Shown here: piece after piece, positions 1-9,068 of the stretch
Layout: every line of letters starts with the position of its first letter
Position numbering within the stretch: the first letter of the stretch is position 1
From: an uncultured Selenomonadales bacterium
GTDB lineage: Bacteria > Bacillota > Negativicutes > Acidaminococcales > Acidaminococcaceae
NCBI GenBank assembly: GCA_900315345.1
Contig: OMYP01000006.1
Coordinates: 18,980-82,979, forward strand
Reading direction: 5' to 3'
Length of the DNA: 64,000 nt
Notes under the pieces: model-generated
The model's input: only the letters and a program-made list of their open reading frames with translations
What the model was told of the DNA's origin: nothing
The model's database searches: none
Translations under genes and position numbers: made by a program

Positions 1-825
1 GAACGGGTGCTGGAATACCGATTCAAAGGAGATTCCTATCTTGCCGGCCACAGTATGGGAAATCTTTTTTTAGTTGCCATGGCTGAAACGGAAGGCGGCA
101 TGGAGGAAGGGCTGCAGGCGGCCAGCCAGATATTGAAGATCCACGGACAGGTGGTTCCTTCTACCTTGCAAAGCATCCAGCTGGCAGCGGATATGACAGA
201 CGGCACCTTTGTGCTGGGACAGGCGGAAATTGCCCAGGCCCGGAAAAAAGTAAAACGGCTGCGAATGCTGCCGGAAGAGGCGCCTGCTACCAAAAGTGCT
301 GTGGATGCGATTCGGAACGCTGATATCCTGATACTGGGGCCTGGCAGCCTGTATACCAGTGTCATTTCAAACCTTCTGGTTCCTGAGATTCGTAAGGCCG
401 TACAGGATAGTAAAGCAATTAAAATTTATATCTGTAATGTTATGACACAGCCCGGGGAAACCGACGGCTATGGAGCCTATGAACATGTGAAGGCAATGAT
501 CGATTATGCCGGCGGACAGTTTCTGGATTATGTGATTGTGAACAGTCAGGAAATTTCAGAAGAGCAGAAAGAAATTTATCTGGCTAAAGAACAGGTACCT
601 GTTACACCGGATGTGGAAAAGATCGAACAGTTGGGAATCAAGGTGATTCCTGCAAAACTGGTGAGCGGTTCGGATATGGTTCGGCACGACCCTCAGAAGC
701 TGGCCCAGGTCATCATGTCCCTGATCTACCGCCTGCGATTGTTTGGCCGTGGTTTTGTCTTCTTTGATTATTTTTTTATGCGACACAGTATGCGTAAACT
801 GAAAAGCAGACTGGAAAGAAAATAA
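1..825 (+). CDS. yvcK: YvcK/CofD-like gluconeogenesis factor, 5' truncated
   Basis: The reading frame is open from base 1, so the N-terminus lies outside the window; about 274 residues of a protein usually 310-450 long are present. The visible part has typical features of the YvcK (UPF0052) branch of the CofD-like family: GHSMGN near the beginning, LGPGSLYTSVI in the middle, and ICNVMTQPGETDGY. YvcK is a cytoplasmic UDP-sugar-binding protein involved in cell-wall and carbon metabolism in Firmicutes. The order yvcK-whiA is standard in Firmicutes and supports the call. The C-terminal extension rich in Phe and Arg (about residues 245-274) is not something I recognise. No catalytic function is assigned. 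Confidence 0.9.
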   Translation, partial: ERVLEYRFKGDSYLAGHSMGNLFLVAMAETEGGMEEGLQAASQILKIHGQVVPSTLQSIQLAADMTDGTFVLGQAEIAQARKKVKRLRMLPEEAPATKSAVDAIRNADILILGPGSLYTSVISNLLVPEIRKAVQDSKAIKIYICNVMTQPGETDGYGAYEHVKAMIDYAGGQFLDYVIVNSQEISEEQKEIYLAKEQVPVTPDVEKIEQLGIKVIPAKLVSGSDMVRHDPQKLAQVIMSLIYRLRLFGRGFVFFDYFFMRHSMRKLKSRLERK

Positions 826-909
826 AGAGTCGTTGATAACGCAGGACTGAGGGATAGGTGTTTCTCAGCGGGTTTACAAAAATATAGCCTGCAAGGCTGG
901 AGGGAAGCT

Positions 910-1848
910 TTGTCATATTCGTCGGAAGTAAAAAATGAACTGGCCCGGCTTGAAGGGCAGAAGCCCTGCTGCGAGAAGGCAGAACTGCTGGGCGTGTTGC
1001 GTTTAAGCGGCGCCCTGGTATTGCGGGGCAAAAACATCGGCATCCATTTTTCTACGGAAAACGCCGCACTGGCCCGCAGGGTTCTGCAGGTGCTGAAGAG
1101 CAATTATCCTGTGCAGACCGAAGTGGTCATCACACGCTCCAGACGGTTAAAAAAGAATAACCGGTATCAGGTGGAAGTGATACCGGACAGCAATGTGGCC
1201 AAAGCACTGCAGGAACTCCAGATTCTTCCTTCCGGGGAAGATGAAAGGCAGAACCTTCTCCGTAAGGCCTGCTGCCGTAAGGCTTTTTTACGGGGGGTCT
1301 TTATGGCCGGAGGTTCTGTAAGCAGGCCTGCAGGGGATTATCATCTGGAGATCGTTACGGAAAACGAGGAACTGGCCAGGCTGATCGTAAAGATTATGCA
1401 CGGATTTTCCCTGTCTGCAAAAATGACTGACAGGAAAAACAATTACATTGTTTATCTTAAGGGCGGGGATCATATCACCGATTTTCTTTCCTTGATCGGC
1501 GCCCATCAGGCGCTGCTGGAATTTGAAAACGTCCGGATCGTCAAGGATATGCGGAACCAGGTAAACCGGCGGGTGAACTGTGAAACCGCGAACCTGAACA
1601 AGGTCATCCGGGCATCGGTACTGCAGGTAGCCTGCATCCGGTACCTCCAGGAACACGGAAGATATGATTTGCTTCCAGAAAAACTGAAGGAAGCCGCAGA
1701 GCTTCGCCTGCGCTACCCGGATATTTCCCTGAATGAACTGGTGGAATATACGGAAGGGACTGTCGGTAAGTCTGGTCTGAACCACCGGTTGAAAAAAATC
1801 AGGCAGATTGCCGTAAACGAAGGTATGGATATCAGTGAGTATGTTTAA
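910..1848 (+). CDS. whiA: WhiA family DNA-binding regulator
   Basis: This 312-residue protein has the expected WhiA length and begins SYSSEVKNELA, close to the family consensus. The family has an N-terminal LAGLIDADG-like fold that has lost nuclease activity and a C-terminal helix-turn-helix, here near residues 220-305 (NLNKVIRASVLQV through GLNHRLKKIRQIA). In Firmicutes WhiA affects cell division and chromosome segregation. The start is TTG at 910, chosen because a GGAGGGAAG ribosome-binding site lies just upstream and the N-terminus aligns with the family. The gene follows yvcK by 84 bases and its end overlaps the next gene. Confidence 0.93.
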   Translation: MSYSSEVKNELARLEGQKPCCEKAELLGVLRLSGALVLRGKNIGIHFSTENAALARRVLQVLKSNYPVQTEVVITRSRRLKKNNRYQVEVIPDSNVAKALQELQILPSGEDERQNLLRKACCRKAFLRGVFMAGGSVSRPAGDYHLEIVTENEELARLIVKIMHGFSLSAKMTDRKNNYIVYLKGGDHITDFLSLIGAHQALLEFENVRIVKDMRNQVNRRVNCETANLNKVIRASVLQVACIRYLQEHGRYDLLPEKLKEAAELRLRYPDISLNELVEYTEGTVGKSGLNHRLKKIRQIAVNEGMDISEYV

Positions 1849-2731
1849 ATTATGTTACCGCATCTTGAAAGTTTTCTTGGTGGTGGCTGCTGTTGGTGCT
1901 ATGGCCTGGCAGGGAAGGTTCAGGGAAGATTTTGAACAGTATAAGATGCATGCGATCCCGGCCCTGATGTATCACAGCATCAGTACAGTACCGGCCGGAT
2001 GGCCTGCGGATCTTTGCATTACCCCGGAAATTTTCGAAGAACATCTGAAATATTTAAAAAAACAGGGCTATAATGTGGTGACGGCGCCTCAGGCCATGGT
2101 ATTGCTGAAAAGCCGGCAAAATGTCATGAATACTGTGATGATTACCTTTGACGACGGCTATGAAAACAATTATACCAAAGCTTTTCCCCTGTTAAAAAAA
2201 TACGGTTTCAGAGGCAACTTTTATGTTGTCGGAAAAGATGTTGGGCAGGTCAGCAGTCAGGACGGGGTCAAGACCTATATGAATTTTTCCCAGATAAAGG
2301 AAATGTACCAGCAGGGGATGGAGATTGGCTCCCACAGCATGAGCCACGATCCCCTGACGGCTATGAAACCGAACTTCCTGCCCTGGGAGATTTACCAGCC
2401 TCTGAATCTTTTTTATGAAAAGATGGGCTTCTGGATCTCAGGGATTGCCTTCCCCAACGGTGCTTTCAATGAGGCTGTCATTGCGGAAATCCGAAAGTAT
2501 ATAAAATATGAGTACGGTTTTTCCGGCCAGGCCGGCTGTAATACTCTGCAGATCGTTACGGATACACCCTTTGCCCTTCGTCGGGCCGGTGTCTATGACC
2601 GGGGCGGAGGTGCCACAGACGTGGAGAAGGTACTGCAAAAGTGCTATGTATACGGTTATCTGGAATCCAAAGGGGTTCCTGTCGGTTTGGTCGATAAAGG
2701 CCGAAGATTTATCGAAAGCGTAGTCCGGTAA
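1841..2731 (+). CDS. Membrane-anchored polysaccharide deacetylase (NodB domain)
   Basis: This protein of about 296 residues has one N-terminal hydrophobic segment (about residues 5-22), either a signal anchor or an uncleaved signal peptide, followed by a NodB-type polysaccharide deacetylase domain. The metal-binding and catalytic motifs are visible: TFDDGYENN (Asp-Asp pair) and GSHSMSHDPL (His-x3-His). The family removes acetyl groups from N-acetylglucosamine polymers such as peptidoglycan. GTG at 1835 is an alternative start, but ATG at 1841 gives a more typical signal peptide. Either start lies inside the end of whiA, so translational coupling is likely. The exact polymer substrate cannot be told. 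Confidence 0.82.
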   Translation: MFKLCYRILKVFLVVAAVGAMAWQGRFREDFEQYKMHAIPALMYHSISTVPAGWPADLCITPEIFEEHLKYLKKQGYNVVTAPQAMVLLKSRQNVMNTVMITFDDGYENNYTKAFPLLKKYGFRGNFYVVGKDVGQVSSQDGVKTYMNFSQIKEMYQQGMEIGSHSMSHDPLTAMKPNFLPWEIYQPLNLFYEKMGFWISGIAFPNGAFNEAVIAEIRKYIKYEYGFSGQAGCNTLQIVTDTPFALRRAGVYDRGGGATDVEKVLQKCYVYGYLESKGVPVGLVDKGRRFIESVVR

Positions 2732-2863
2732 CAGGTGTTTACTTTAGAGTAAAGCGTGTTTTTATATTACCGGGACTTGCATAAAATAAGAAAAAAGGGT
2801 AAAATGAATAGGAAGAATTTACAGCGGATGCTGAAAGAACTCAAATGACCAAGGAGGATTAAT

Positions 2864-3007
2864 ATGAAAAAACATGTAAAGACGGTTAACAAAGCTATGC
2901 TCAACAAAACGCTGCGTACCGGCGGCTGCGGCGAATGTCCCGCTTCCTGCCAGTCTGCATGCAAGACTTCCTGCACGGTTGGCAACCAGGTTTGCGAACA
3001 TAAATAA
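2864..3007 (+). CDS. SCIFF ranthipeptide precursor
   Basis: A 47-residue peptide with six cysteines at positions 22, 25, 29, 33, 37 and 44. The C-terminal core (CGECPASCQSACKTSC, then TVGNQVCEHK) closely follows the SCIFF family (six cysteines in forty-five residues), and the leader begins MKKHVKTVNKAM. SCIFF peptides receive thioether crosslinks from a dedicated radical SAM SPASM enzyme, and that enzyme is encoded next. The start is supported by an AAGGAGG ribosome-binding site 7 bases upstream. The family is nearly universal in Clostridia and found in related Firmicutes; its biological role is unknown. Confidence 0.93.
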   Translation: MKKHVKTVNKAMLNKTLRTGGCGECPASCQSACKTSCTVGNQVCEHK

Positions 3008-3028
3008 CGAATCGGACAGCATGTTAAG

Positions 3029-3058
3029 CAGCTCCCTGTTACTTCGGGGAGCTGTTTT
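3029..3058 (+). terminator. Terminator-like hairpin between SCIFF and its maturase
   Basis: CAGCTCCC (3029-3036) pairs with GGGAGCTG (3047-3054), closed by a 10-base loop and followed by TTTT. Its position between the peptide and the maturase suggests partial termination, giving more precursor than enzyme. Confidence 0.7.
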
Positions 3059-3197
3059 CATATGGATAGCTGGAAGTTATGTCTGGCTCCAATTGGAACG
3101 AATTATAATCGTTTATTAAAATTGAACGGTAATAAAAAACTGTATAGTTTTGGAAAACTGTTAATTTACATAATTTTTCTTCAGAAAGGTTAACGAA

Positions 3198-4634
3198 ATG
3201 GAAAACCAACTGATCCACCGCATGAAGGTGAACGGGGATATGGCCGTGCTGGATGTAAACAGCGGGGCAGTACACCTGATCGATGAAATGGTATATGACG
3301 TACTGGGTGTATTTGACGGAAAAAATGATGAGGAAACCGTTTCCACTCTTAAAAATAAATATGATGAATCTGAGTTAGTGGAAGTTTTGGGAGAACTCCA
3401 CGAGCTCATGGAAGAAGGCCTGTTGTTTTCCCCGGAATTTGACGTGCCGGAAACTTTTGCTACAGAACCTGTGCTGAAATCCCTTTGCCTTCATGTAGCC
3501 CACGACTGCAACCTGCGTTGCAAATACTGTTTTGCCGGTACAGGTGACTTTGGCGGCAAACGGGAACTCATGAGTGCCGAAACCGGAAAGAAAGCCATCG
3601 ATTTTGCCATTACGGGAAGCCGCAAGCGCCGTAATCTGGAAATCGATCTCTTTGGCGGCGAACCGCTGGTGAATTTCGGCGTGGTGAAAGAAATTATCCA
3701 ATATGCCCGGAAACGGGAAAAGGAAGCCAATAAAAATATTAAGCTTACTTTAACCACCAATGGCACATTGCTGAACGATGAAAACATACAGTTCTTAAAT
3801 GATAACCGTGTGATGGTCGTCCTGAGTCTGGACGGCGGCAAAGAGATGCATGACGCCATGCGGCCCTTCCCCAATAAAACCGGAAGCTATGACGCGGCGG
3901 TACGGGGCTTTAAGAAAATCATCGCCAGCCGTAAAGGCTGGAACTATTATCTGCGTGGTACGTATACCCATTTCAGCACCCATTTTGCGGAAGAAGTGTT
4001 AAAAATGACGGAAGTGGGAAAAGAAATCTCCATGGAACCGGTGGTCGGGACTACCGAGCCTTACACCCTGACAGAAGAAGATCTTCCCGTCCTGTTTGCA
4101 GAGTATGACAAACTGGCTACCGAATATCTGAAACGCAGACGGGGAGAAGGGGAGCCTTTTGACTTTTTCCATTTTAACGTGGCTCTGGATAACGGTCCCT
4201 GCGTGGCAAAACGGCTGGCGGGCTGCGGCGCCGGACATGAGTACTATGCTATTACCCCTTCCGGTGAAATCTATCCCTGCCACCAGTTTGTTGGACGGGA
4301 GCAGTATAAGATGGGAACGCTGGATACGGGTGTCGTAAGGCCGGACCTGGTGAAAAAATTCCGCAATACCCATGTAATGACAAAACCCGAGTGTAAAAAG
4401 TGCTGGGCCCGTTTTTTCTGCAGCGGCGGCTGCCATGCTAATGCGGATCTGGTGAACGGGGACATTACAAAGCCTTATGAGTATGGGTGCAGGATCCAGC
4501 GGAAACGCCTGGAATGCGCCATCGTACTGCAGGCTTTGCTGACGGAAGATACAAAGGAAGGCGCTGAGGATATGCGTCCTGAAATCGATAACTTTAAGTT
4601 CCAGGTTGGAAAGACGGAAGAAAAAAGGAAATAA
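3198..4634 (+). CDS. SCIFF maturase, radical SAM/SPASM thioether-forming enzyme
   Basis: A 478-residue protein. Residues 1-90 form a PqqD/RRE-like peptide-recognition region. The radical SAM core has the CNLRCKYC motif (Cys104, Cys108, Cys111), FGGEPL and SLDGG. The C-terminal SPASM region (about 330-450) has many cysteines, including CGAGHEYYAI, YPCHQF and CKKCWARFFCSGGCH, expected to bind two auxiliary 4Fe-4S clusters. The family cuts S-adenosylmethionine to a radical and links Cys sulfur to a carbon of another residue in SCIFF (characterised members: CteB, Tte1186). The start at 3198 preserves the N-terminal recognition domain. A terminator-like hairpin separates it from the SCIFF gene. 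Confidence 0.93.
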   Translation: MENQLIHRMKVNGDMAVLDVNSGAVHLIDEMVYDVLGVFDGKNDEETVSTLKNKYDESELVEVLGELHELMEEGLLFSPEFDVPETFATEPVLKSLCLHVAHDCNLRCKYCFAGTGDFGGKRELMSAETGKKAIDFAITGSRKRRNLEIDLFGGEPLVNFGVVKEIIQYARKREKEANKNIKLTLTTNGTLLNDENIQFLNDNRVMVVLSLDGGKEMHDAMRPFPNKTGSYDAAVRGFKKIIASRKGWNYYLRGTYTHFSTHFAEEVLKMTEVGKEISMEPVVGTTEPYTLTEEDLPVLFAEYDKLATEYLKRRRGEGEPFDFFHFNVALDNGPCVAKRLAGCGAGHEYYAITPSGEIYPCHQFVGREQYKMGTLDTGVVRPDLVKKFRNTHVMTKPECKKCWARFFCSGGCHANADLVNGDITKPYEYGCRIQRKRLECAIVLQALLTEDTKEGAEDMRPEIDNFKFQVGKTEEKRK

Positions 4635-4661
4635 AAGTATTTTGTATAAGCAGGTGATGTT

Positions 4662-6011
4662 ATGCGAATCGTTGTAGTTGGCGCCGGTAAAATGGGTTAC
4701 AGTATCGCCAAGCTTCTGGCTGACGGATCTTATGACGTGGTAGTTATTGAGCAGTACGAAGACCGGAGACAGGTGGTAAAGGACTCCCTTGATGTACTGA
4801 CGATCCAGGGAAACGGTTGCAGTCCGGAAGTGCTGGATATGCCGGAGGTCCGGGATGCAGATGTTTTTATTGCCGTTACGGATAATGACGAGGTCAATAT
4901 GGTTGCCTGCCGGATGGCGAAAGCATTCGGGGCCAAGCATACGGTAGCCCGTGTACGTAACGAAGATTATACGGCAACAGAACCTGCCCTGCTCAGCAAG
5001 ACAATGGGCGTGGATCTGAACCTGAATCCGGAACGTATAACGGCGAATGAAATCTGCCATATACTTATGACTCCGGCAGCTTTGGACGTGGATGATTTTG
5101 CGGATGGCAAGGTCCGGATGTTCGGCGCCAGATTGCCTGCAGATTTTAAATTTCTGGGCGTGCCCCTGAAAAATGTAAGGCTTCCCGGCGGTATCCTCAT
5201 TGCCATGATCTTCCGTAAACACAAAATGATTATCCCCCACGGCGACGATATACTGGAACCGGGGGACAACGTGTATTTCGTGGGAAGCCAGGAGGTAATC
5301 AAAGCTTTCGAGGTTAATTTCGAGGCTCGTTACGATAAACTGGAACGGGTACTTCTGATCGGAGCGGGCCGTGCGGGACGCATGCTGGCCCAGATGCTGG
5401 AGAAGCAGGGTGTTTTTGTTAAGGTTATCGAAAAAGACAAGGACCGCTGTCGTATCCTTTCGGAACAACTGAACAGCGGGCTCGTTCTCTGCGGGGACGG
5501 AACGGATATAGACCTTCTGACTGAAGAAGGGATTACAGAAGCAGACTGTGTGGTCTGCCTCACGGACGATGATAAGCTGAACCTGCTTCTGGCATTGCTG
5601 GCCAAACATCTGGGAGCCAAGAAGACTATTGTCCGGGTGGCACGGAATGAATATGTGGACCTGATGGCCAAGGTAGGCGTTGATATTGCACTGTCGGCCC
5701 GGCTGTTAAGTGCGGCGGAGGTTATGCGGTTTGTCCGCCAGGGCGGCCTGGTTTCTGTAGCATTGCTGGAAGGGGCTAAGGCGGAAGCGTTAGAGCTGAA
5801 TGTACAGCCTGGATGCAAGGTGGATGGCAAGACGCTGATACGTGCGGGGCTGCCCAGGGAATGCCTGGTGTGTGGTATCGTCCATGAGGGAGAAGCTTCG
5901 GTCCCTAACGGTCACAGCGTCCTGAATGCCGGCGACCGGGTAATTGTTTTCGCACAGACTGAGGTTGTGCAGGATGTCATGGATATGTTTGCCGGCAATA
6001 AAAAGGTATAG
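4662..6011 (+). CDS. trkA: Trk potassium uptake system regulatory subunit TrkA
   Basis: A 449-residue cytoplasmic protein with two successive RCK units. Each has a Rossmann NAD-binding domain starting with a glycine motif (VVVGAGKMG at residues 4-12; VLLIGAGRAGR near residue 228) and a following TrkA_C domain. TrkA binds NAD(H)/ATP and gates the TrkH membrane channel. It lies 5 bases upstream of trkH and is surely co-transcribed with it. It is the only TrkA for three TrkH genes in the window. The ATG at 4662 is preceded by AGGTGATGTT. Confidence 0.92.
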   Translation: MRIVVVGAGKMGYSIAKLLADGSYDVVVIEQYEDRRQVVKDSLDVLTIQGNGCSPEVLDMPEVRDADVFIAVTDNDEVNMVACRMAKAFGAKHTVARVRNEDYTATEPALLSKTMGVDLNLNPERITANEICHILMTPAALDVDDFADGKVRMFGARLPADFKFLGVPLKNVRLPGGILIAMIFRKHKMIIPHGDDILEPGDNVYFVGSQEVIKAFEVNFEARYDKLERVLLIGAGRAGRMLAQMLEKQGVFVKVIEKDKDRCRILSEQLNSGLVLCGDGTDIDLLTEEGITEADCVVCLTDDDKLNLLLALLAKHLGAKKTIVRVARNEYVDLMAKVGVDIALSARLLSAAEVMRFVRQGGLVSVALLEGAKAEALELNVQPGCKVDGKTLIRAGLPRECLVCGIVHEGEASVPNGHSVLNAGDRVIVFAQTEVVQDVMDMFAGNKKV

Positions 6012-6016
6012 CAATT

Positions 6017-7474
6017 ATGGAAGAGATGTTGGTATTACGTATGACGGGCCTTGTTTCCCTGGCAATGACTGCTGCCATGCTGCCTTCTCTGGCATATGCC
6101 CTGAACGGGGAGCCGGAGATGGTCGCTCCTTTTCTTGGTACGATTTTGGTTGGCTTTCTCTTCGGTTCATACGTATTAAGAAGTACCGTTTCACAGCGGA
6201 AGATGCGTCTGTCGATTCGGGGCGGAGCGTTATTTTTGGGATTATCCTGGCTTTACACAAGTATTTTGGGCTCTATTCCCTATATCGCTTCCGGTGATTT
6301 TTCAATACCTAAAGCGTTGTTTGAAAATGCTTCAGCCCTGACTACTACAGGGGTGAGTTCTGTGCTTGAAAATGCGCCCTATCCGGCCAGCCTTCTTCTT
6401 TGGCATGATATCAGTCAGTGGCTGGGGGGAATCGGGGCCATTATTATTTTTGCAGTCATTATGCCCCAGCTGGGCTCCAGCGCGGCCAACCTGTTTTCAG
6501 CAGAGGTGCAGGGGAATTCTGCTGAGAGGACCATGCCCCATATCCGGGAGGCTGTCCGTGTCCTTGTCTTCCTGTACATTGGAATGACAGCTGTGATGAC
6601 CATGATTCTGCTGATGCTGAAACAGCCGCTGGAAATGGCGGTAAAACTGGCGGCGACTTCAATATCCACCAGCGGTTACCTTCATTACCGGACGTATCTG
6701 ATGGAATGCAATGACCCCTGGCTGGAAATTTTCCTGATCTCGTTTATGATTATCGGGAGCTGCAATTTTGTATTATATTACAGGATTCTTCAAAAACGTG
6801 TGGATGTGTTCTGGCGGGATACGGAACGTCGTTGGTATTTCGGACTGATTCTCGGGATAACAGCGCTGATTACCTATAACCTGTGGAGCAGTCATACTCA
6901 TGATATATTTCACTCTTTGCGGTATGCCTTTTTTCAGGTGGTTTCCATAATGAGTACCGCAGGGCTGGCAACGCAGGATTTCAGCTATTGGCCGGATTTC
7001 AGCCGCCTGCTGCTGTTTTATGCGGCTATCATCGGTGGTTGTTCTGCATCTACTGCCGGCGGGGTTAAAGTATCCAGGGTTGTTGTGTTGCTGAAGGTCT
7101 GCTGGCAGGAGATCAAACGTACCCTGCATCCCAGAATGGTCAGCGTCATTACCATGAGCGGTAAGCCGGTGCCTTCACAGGCTATCATCGGTGTAGGCCG
7201 TTACTTTTTCCTGTATTTTATCGTCTTTCTTTCACTTTCCATGCTTTATTCCCTTAGTGGAACCGATATGCTGGGATCCATGGCTACAGTGGTGGTATTC
7301 TTAAGTAATGTGGGATCCGCTTTCGGCATCATGGGGGAAGGAACGACGTTTGAATCCCTGACCGGATTTGAATATCTGATTTTGTATGTTTCGATGATTA
7401 TGGGCCGTATTGAACTGTTTGCATTTGTTATGTTCCTTCATCCGGATTTCTGGGCGAAGAAGCGCGGCTGGTAA
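6017..7474 (+). CDS. trkH: Trk/Ktr-type potassium channel subunit TrkH (copy 1)
   Basis: A 485-residue integral membrane protein of the TrkH/KtrB family with four pore repeats. The filter loops are recognisable: ALTTTGVSSV, TSISTSGYLH, SIMSTAGLAT and FLSNVGSAFG, each with the expected glycine. It forms the K+ conducting pore that TrkA gates. It starts 5 bases after trkA. The loop-2 and loop-3 sequences differ clearly from the two TrkH paralogues that follow, so this is probably the cognate partner of the adjacent TrkA. Confidence 0.92.
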   Translation: MEEMLVLRMTGLVSLAMTAAMLPSLAYALNGEPEMVAPFLGTILVGFLFGSYVLRSTVSQRKMRLSIRGGALFLGLSWLYTSILGSIPYIASGDFSIPKALFENASALTTTGVSSVLENAPYPASLLLWHDISQWLGGIGAIIIFAVIMPQLGSSAANLFSAEVQGNSAERTMPHIREAVRVLVFLYIGMTAVMTMILLMLKQPLEMAVKLAATSISTSGYLHYRTYLMECNDPWLEIFLISFMIIGSCNFVLYYRILQKRVDVFWRDTERRWYFGLILGITALITYNLWSSHTHDIFHSLRYAFFQVVSIMSTAGLATQDFSYWPDFSRLLLFYAAIIGGCSASTAGGVKVSRVVVLLKVCWQEIKRTLHPRMVSVITMSGKPVPSQAIIGVGRYFFLYFIVFLSLSMLYSLSGTDMLGSMATVVVFLSNVGSAFGIMGEGTTFESLTGFEYLILYVSMIMGRIELFAFVMFLHPDFWAKKRGW

Positions 7475-7485
7475 GAGGTGTCGGC

Positions 7486-8946
7486 TTGGATATTCGCATT
7501 GTAGCCTACCTGACGGCGCAGATGGTCGTATGCCTGGGGGGCGTGTACGTCATACCCTGGGGTATGTCTATGTATTTTCAGGATGGCTGTTCCGATGTTT
7601 TTTTTACCTGTGTGTTTATCTGCAATCTTATTGGGTATTTGTTGCGCCATTACGGCAGGTTCAATAAGTTCACCCAGTCCATATCCAACCGGGAAGGGGT
7701 CGCTACGGCGACATTTTCCTGGATTTTGTGTGCAGCTCTGGCCGGCATGCCCTACTGGATGACAGGGGAGCTGGATCTGTCTTCTTCTTTTTTTGAAGGA
7801 ATGTCTGCCGTGACCACAAATGGCGTGACAGCTCTTGAAAGTATTCAGGCATTGCCTGTCAGCGTTCTGTTCTGGCGGGGTATCACTCATTGGTTGGGCG
7901 GACTGGGAATCATTGTTGTGTTCATTTCCCTCCTGCCCCGTATGGCAGGCGGGGCGGTACATCTGTTTGTAGCGGAAGCAACCGGATTTAATGAAGACCG
8001 GCTGTTGCCCCGGCTGCGGAGTACGGCCCGGATCCTGTTTTTCATTTATTCTGCGCTGACAGTGGCGGAGGCCGTTCTTCTGTTTATCTGCGGAATGGAT
8101 CTGTTTGACGCCGTAAACCATGCTATGGCGACGGTAGCTACGGCTGGCTTCTCAACCTATGACAATGGCATCATGCATTATAACAGTCCGCTGATCGAAT
8201 TTGTCATTTTCATTTTTATGGTACTGGCAGGGGCCAACTTTGCTCTGTATTACAAAGTATACTATAAAGGATGGCGGGTCCTGTGGGAAGATGAAGAATT
8301 CCGGTATTTCCTGTATTTTGTATTTGCCACATCCTGCTTTATTACATTGGCGGTTTATTTGGGTACGGAGCAGAGCTTCTGGGAATCGGTCCGGCACAGT
8401 TTCTTTATGGTGGCGGCCTTTTCTTCAACTACTGGTTTTGTTTCTACAAATTACGAGCAGTGGCCTGCCATTGCCAAACTTGCCCTGGTACTTCTGTACT
8501 TTACCGGAGGCTGCGCCGGTTCCACGGCTGGCGGTATCAAGATTGCCCGGTTTGTAGTACTGGTCCGTATGACTATTGTTGAACTGAAACGTGTGCTCCA
8601 TCCCAAGATGCTCTTTGCTGTAAAATTTGAAGGAAAGCCTCTGACCATTGCGGTATTATCATCTATCAGCAGGTTCTTTTTCCTGTATGTGATCAGTGTA
8701 GTGGTGCTTTCCGTTATGTTCGCGGCAACGGGCGTTTCCCTTACGGAAGCCATCTTCGGCGTTATGGCCTGCATCAGCAGCTGCGGCGTGGCTTTTGGCG
8801 GAATCGGAATGGAAGGGGAGTTCGTCCATATTTCGGCAGCTGGTAAGATGGTTCTGGCCCTTGCCATGCTGTTAGGGCGTCTTGAAATTTATACGGTGCT
8901 GGTCATGCTGCGAAAAGAGTTCTGGCATGTGAACAGCCGGTGGTAA
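7486..8946 (+). CDS. TrkH family potassium channel subunit (copy 2)
   Basis: A 486-residue TrkH paralogue with filter loops AVTTNGVTAL, TVATAGFSTY, SSTTGFVSTN and SSCGVAFGG. It begins with TTG at 7486, preceded by AAGAGGTG, 11 bases after copy 1 and in the same operon. It resembles copy 3 more than copy 1, for example in sharing the STTG[FY]VS segment followed by an acidic residue and QW. It may form its own homodimeric pore or serve different K+ or Na+ conditions; the sequence does not decide this. Confidence 0.9.
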   Translation: MDIRIVAYLTAQMVVCLGGVYVIPWGMSMYFQDGCSDVFFTCVFICNLIGYLLRHYGRFNKFTQSISNREGVATATFSWILCAALAGMPYWMTGELDLSSSFFEGMSAVTTNGVTALESIQALPVSVLFWRGITHWLGGLGIIVVFISLLPRMAGGAVHLFVAEATGFNEDRLLPRLRSTARILFFIYSALTVAEAVLLFICGMDLFDAVNHAMATVATAGFSTYDNGIMHYNSPLIEFVIFIFMVLAGANFALYYKVYYKGWRVLWEDEEFRYFLYFVFATSCFITLAVYLGTEQSFWESVRHSFFMVAAFSSTTGFVSTNYEQWPAIAKLALVLLYFTGGCAGSTAGGIKIARFVVLVRMTIVELKRVLHPKMLFAVKFEGKPLTIAVLSSISRFFFLYVISVVVLSVMFAATGVSLTEAIFGVMACISSCGVAFGGIGMEGEFVHISAAGKMVLALAMLLGRLEIYTVLVMLRKEFWHVNSRW

Positions 8947-9068
8947 TGAATAACCGGAAGTATCTTTTGAAAGCCGCGTAAACTACTGTGCCTGCCTAAT
9001 TACGCCGACAAACGGGCAAATGAATTAATCAACGGTTCCCTGACCCTTCTGTTTATGGGGGTGTTATT

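Noticed and set aside
3139..3148. ACTGTATAGT, one mismatch from the MerR-type dyad, before the SCIFF maturase
   Set aside because: No -35 box 14 bases before it and no -10 at the required distance; probably chance in AT-rich DNA.
3999..5609. 536-codon open frame on the minus strand
   Set aside because: It lies antisense to the SCIFF maturase and trkA, both clear genes, and its translation is rich in Phe, His and Gln with no family motif, as expected for a shadow frame.
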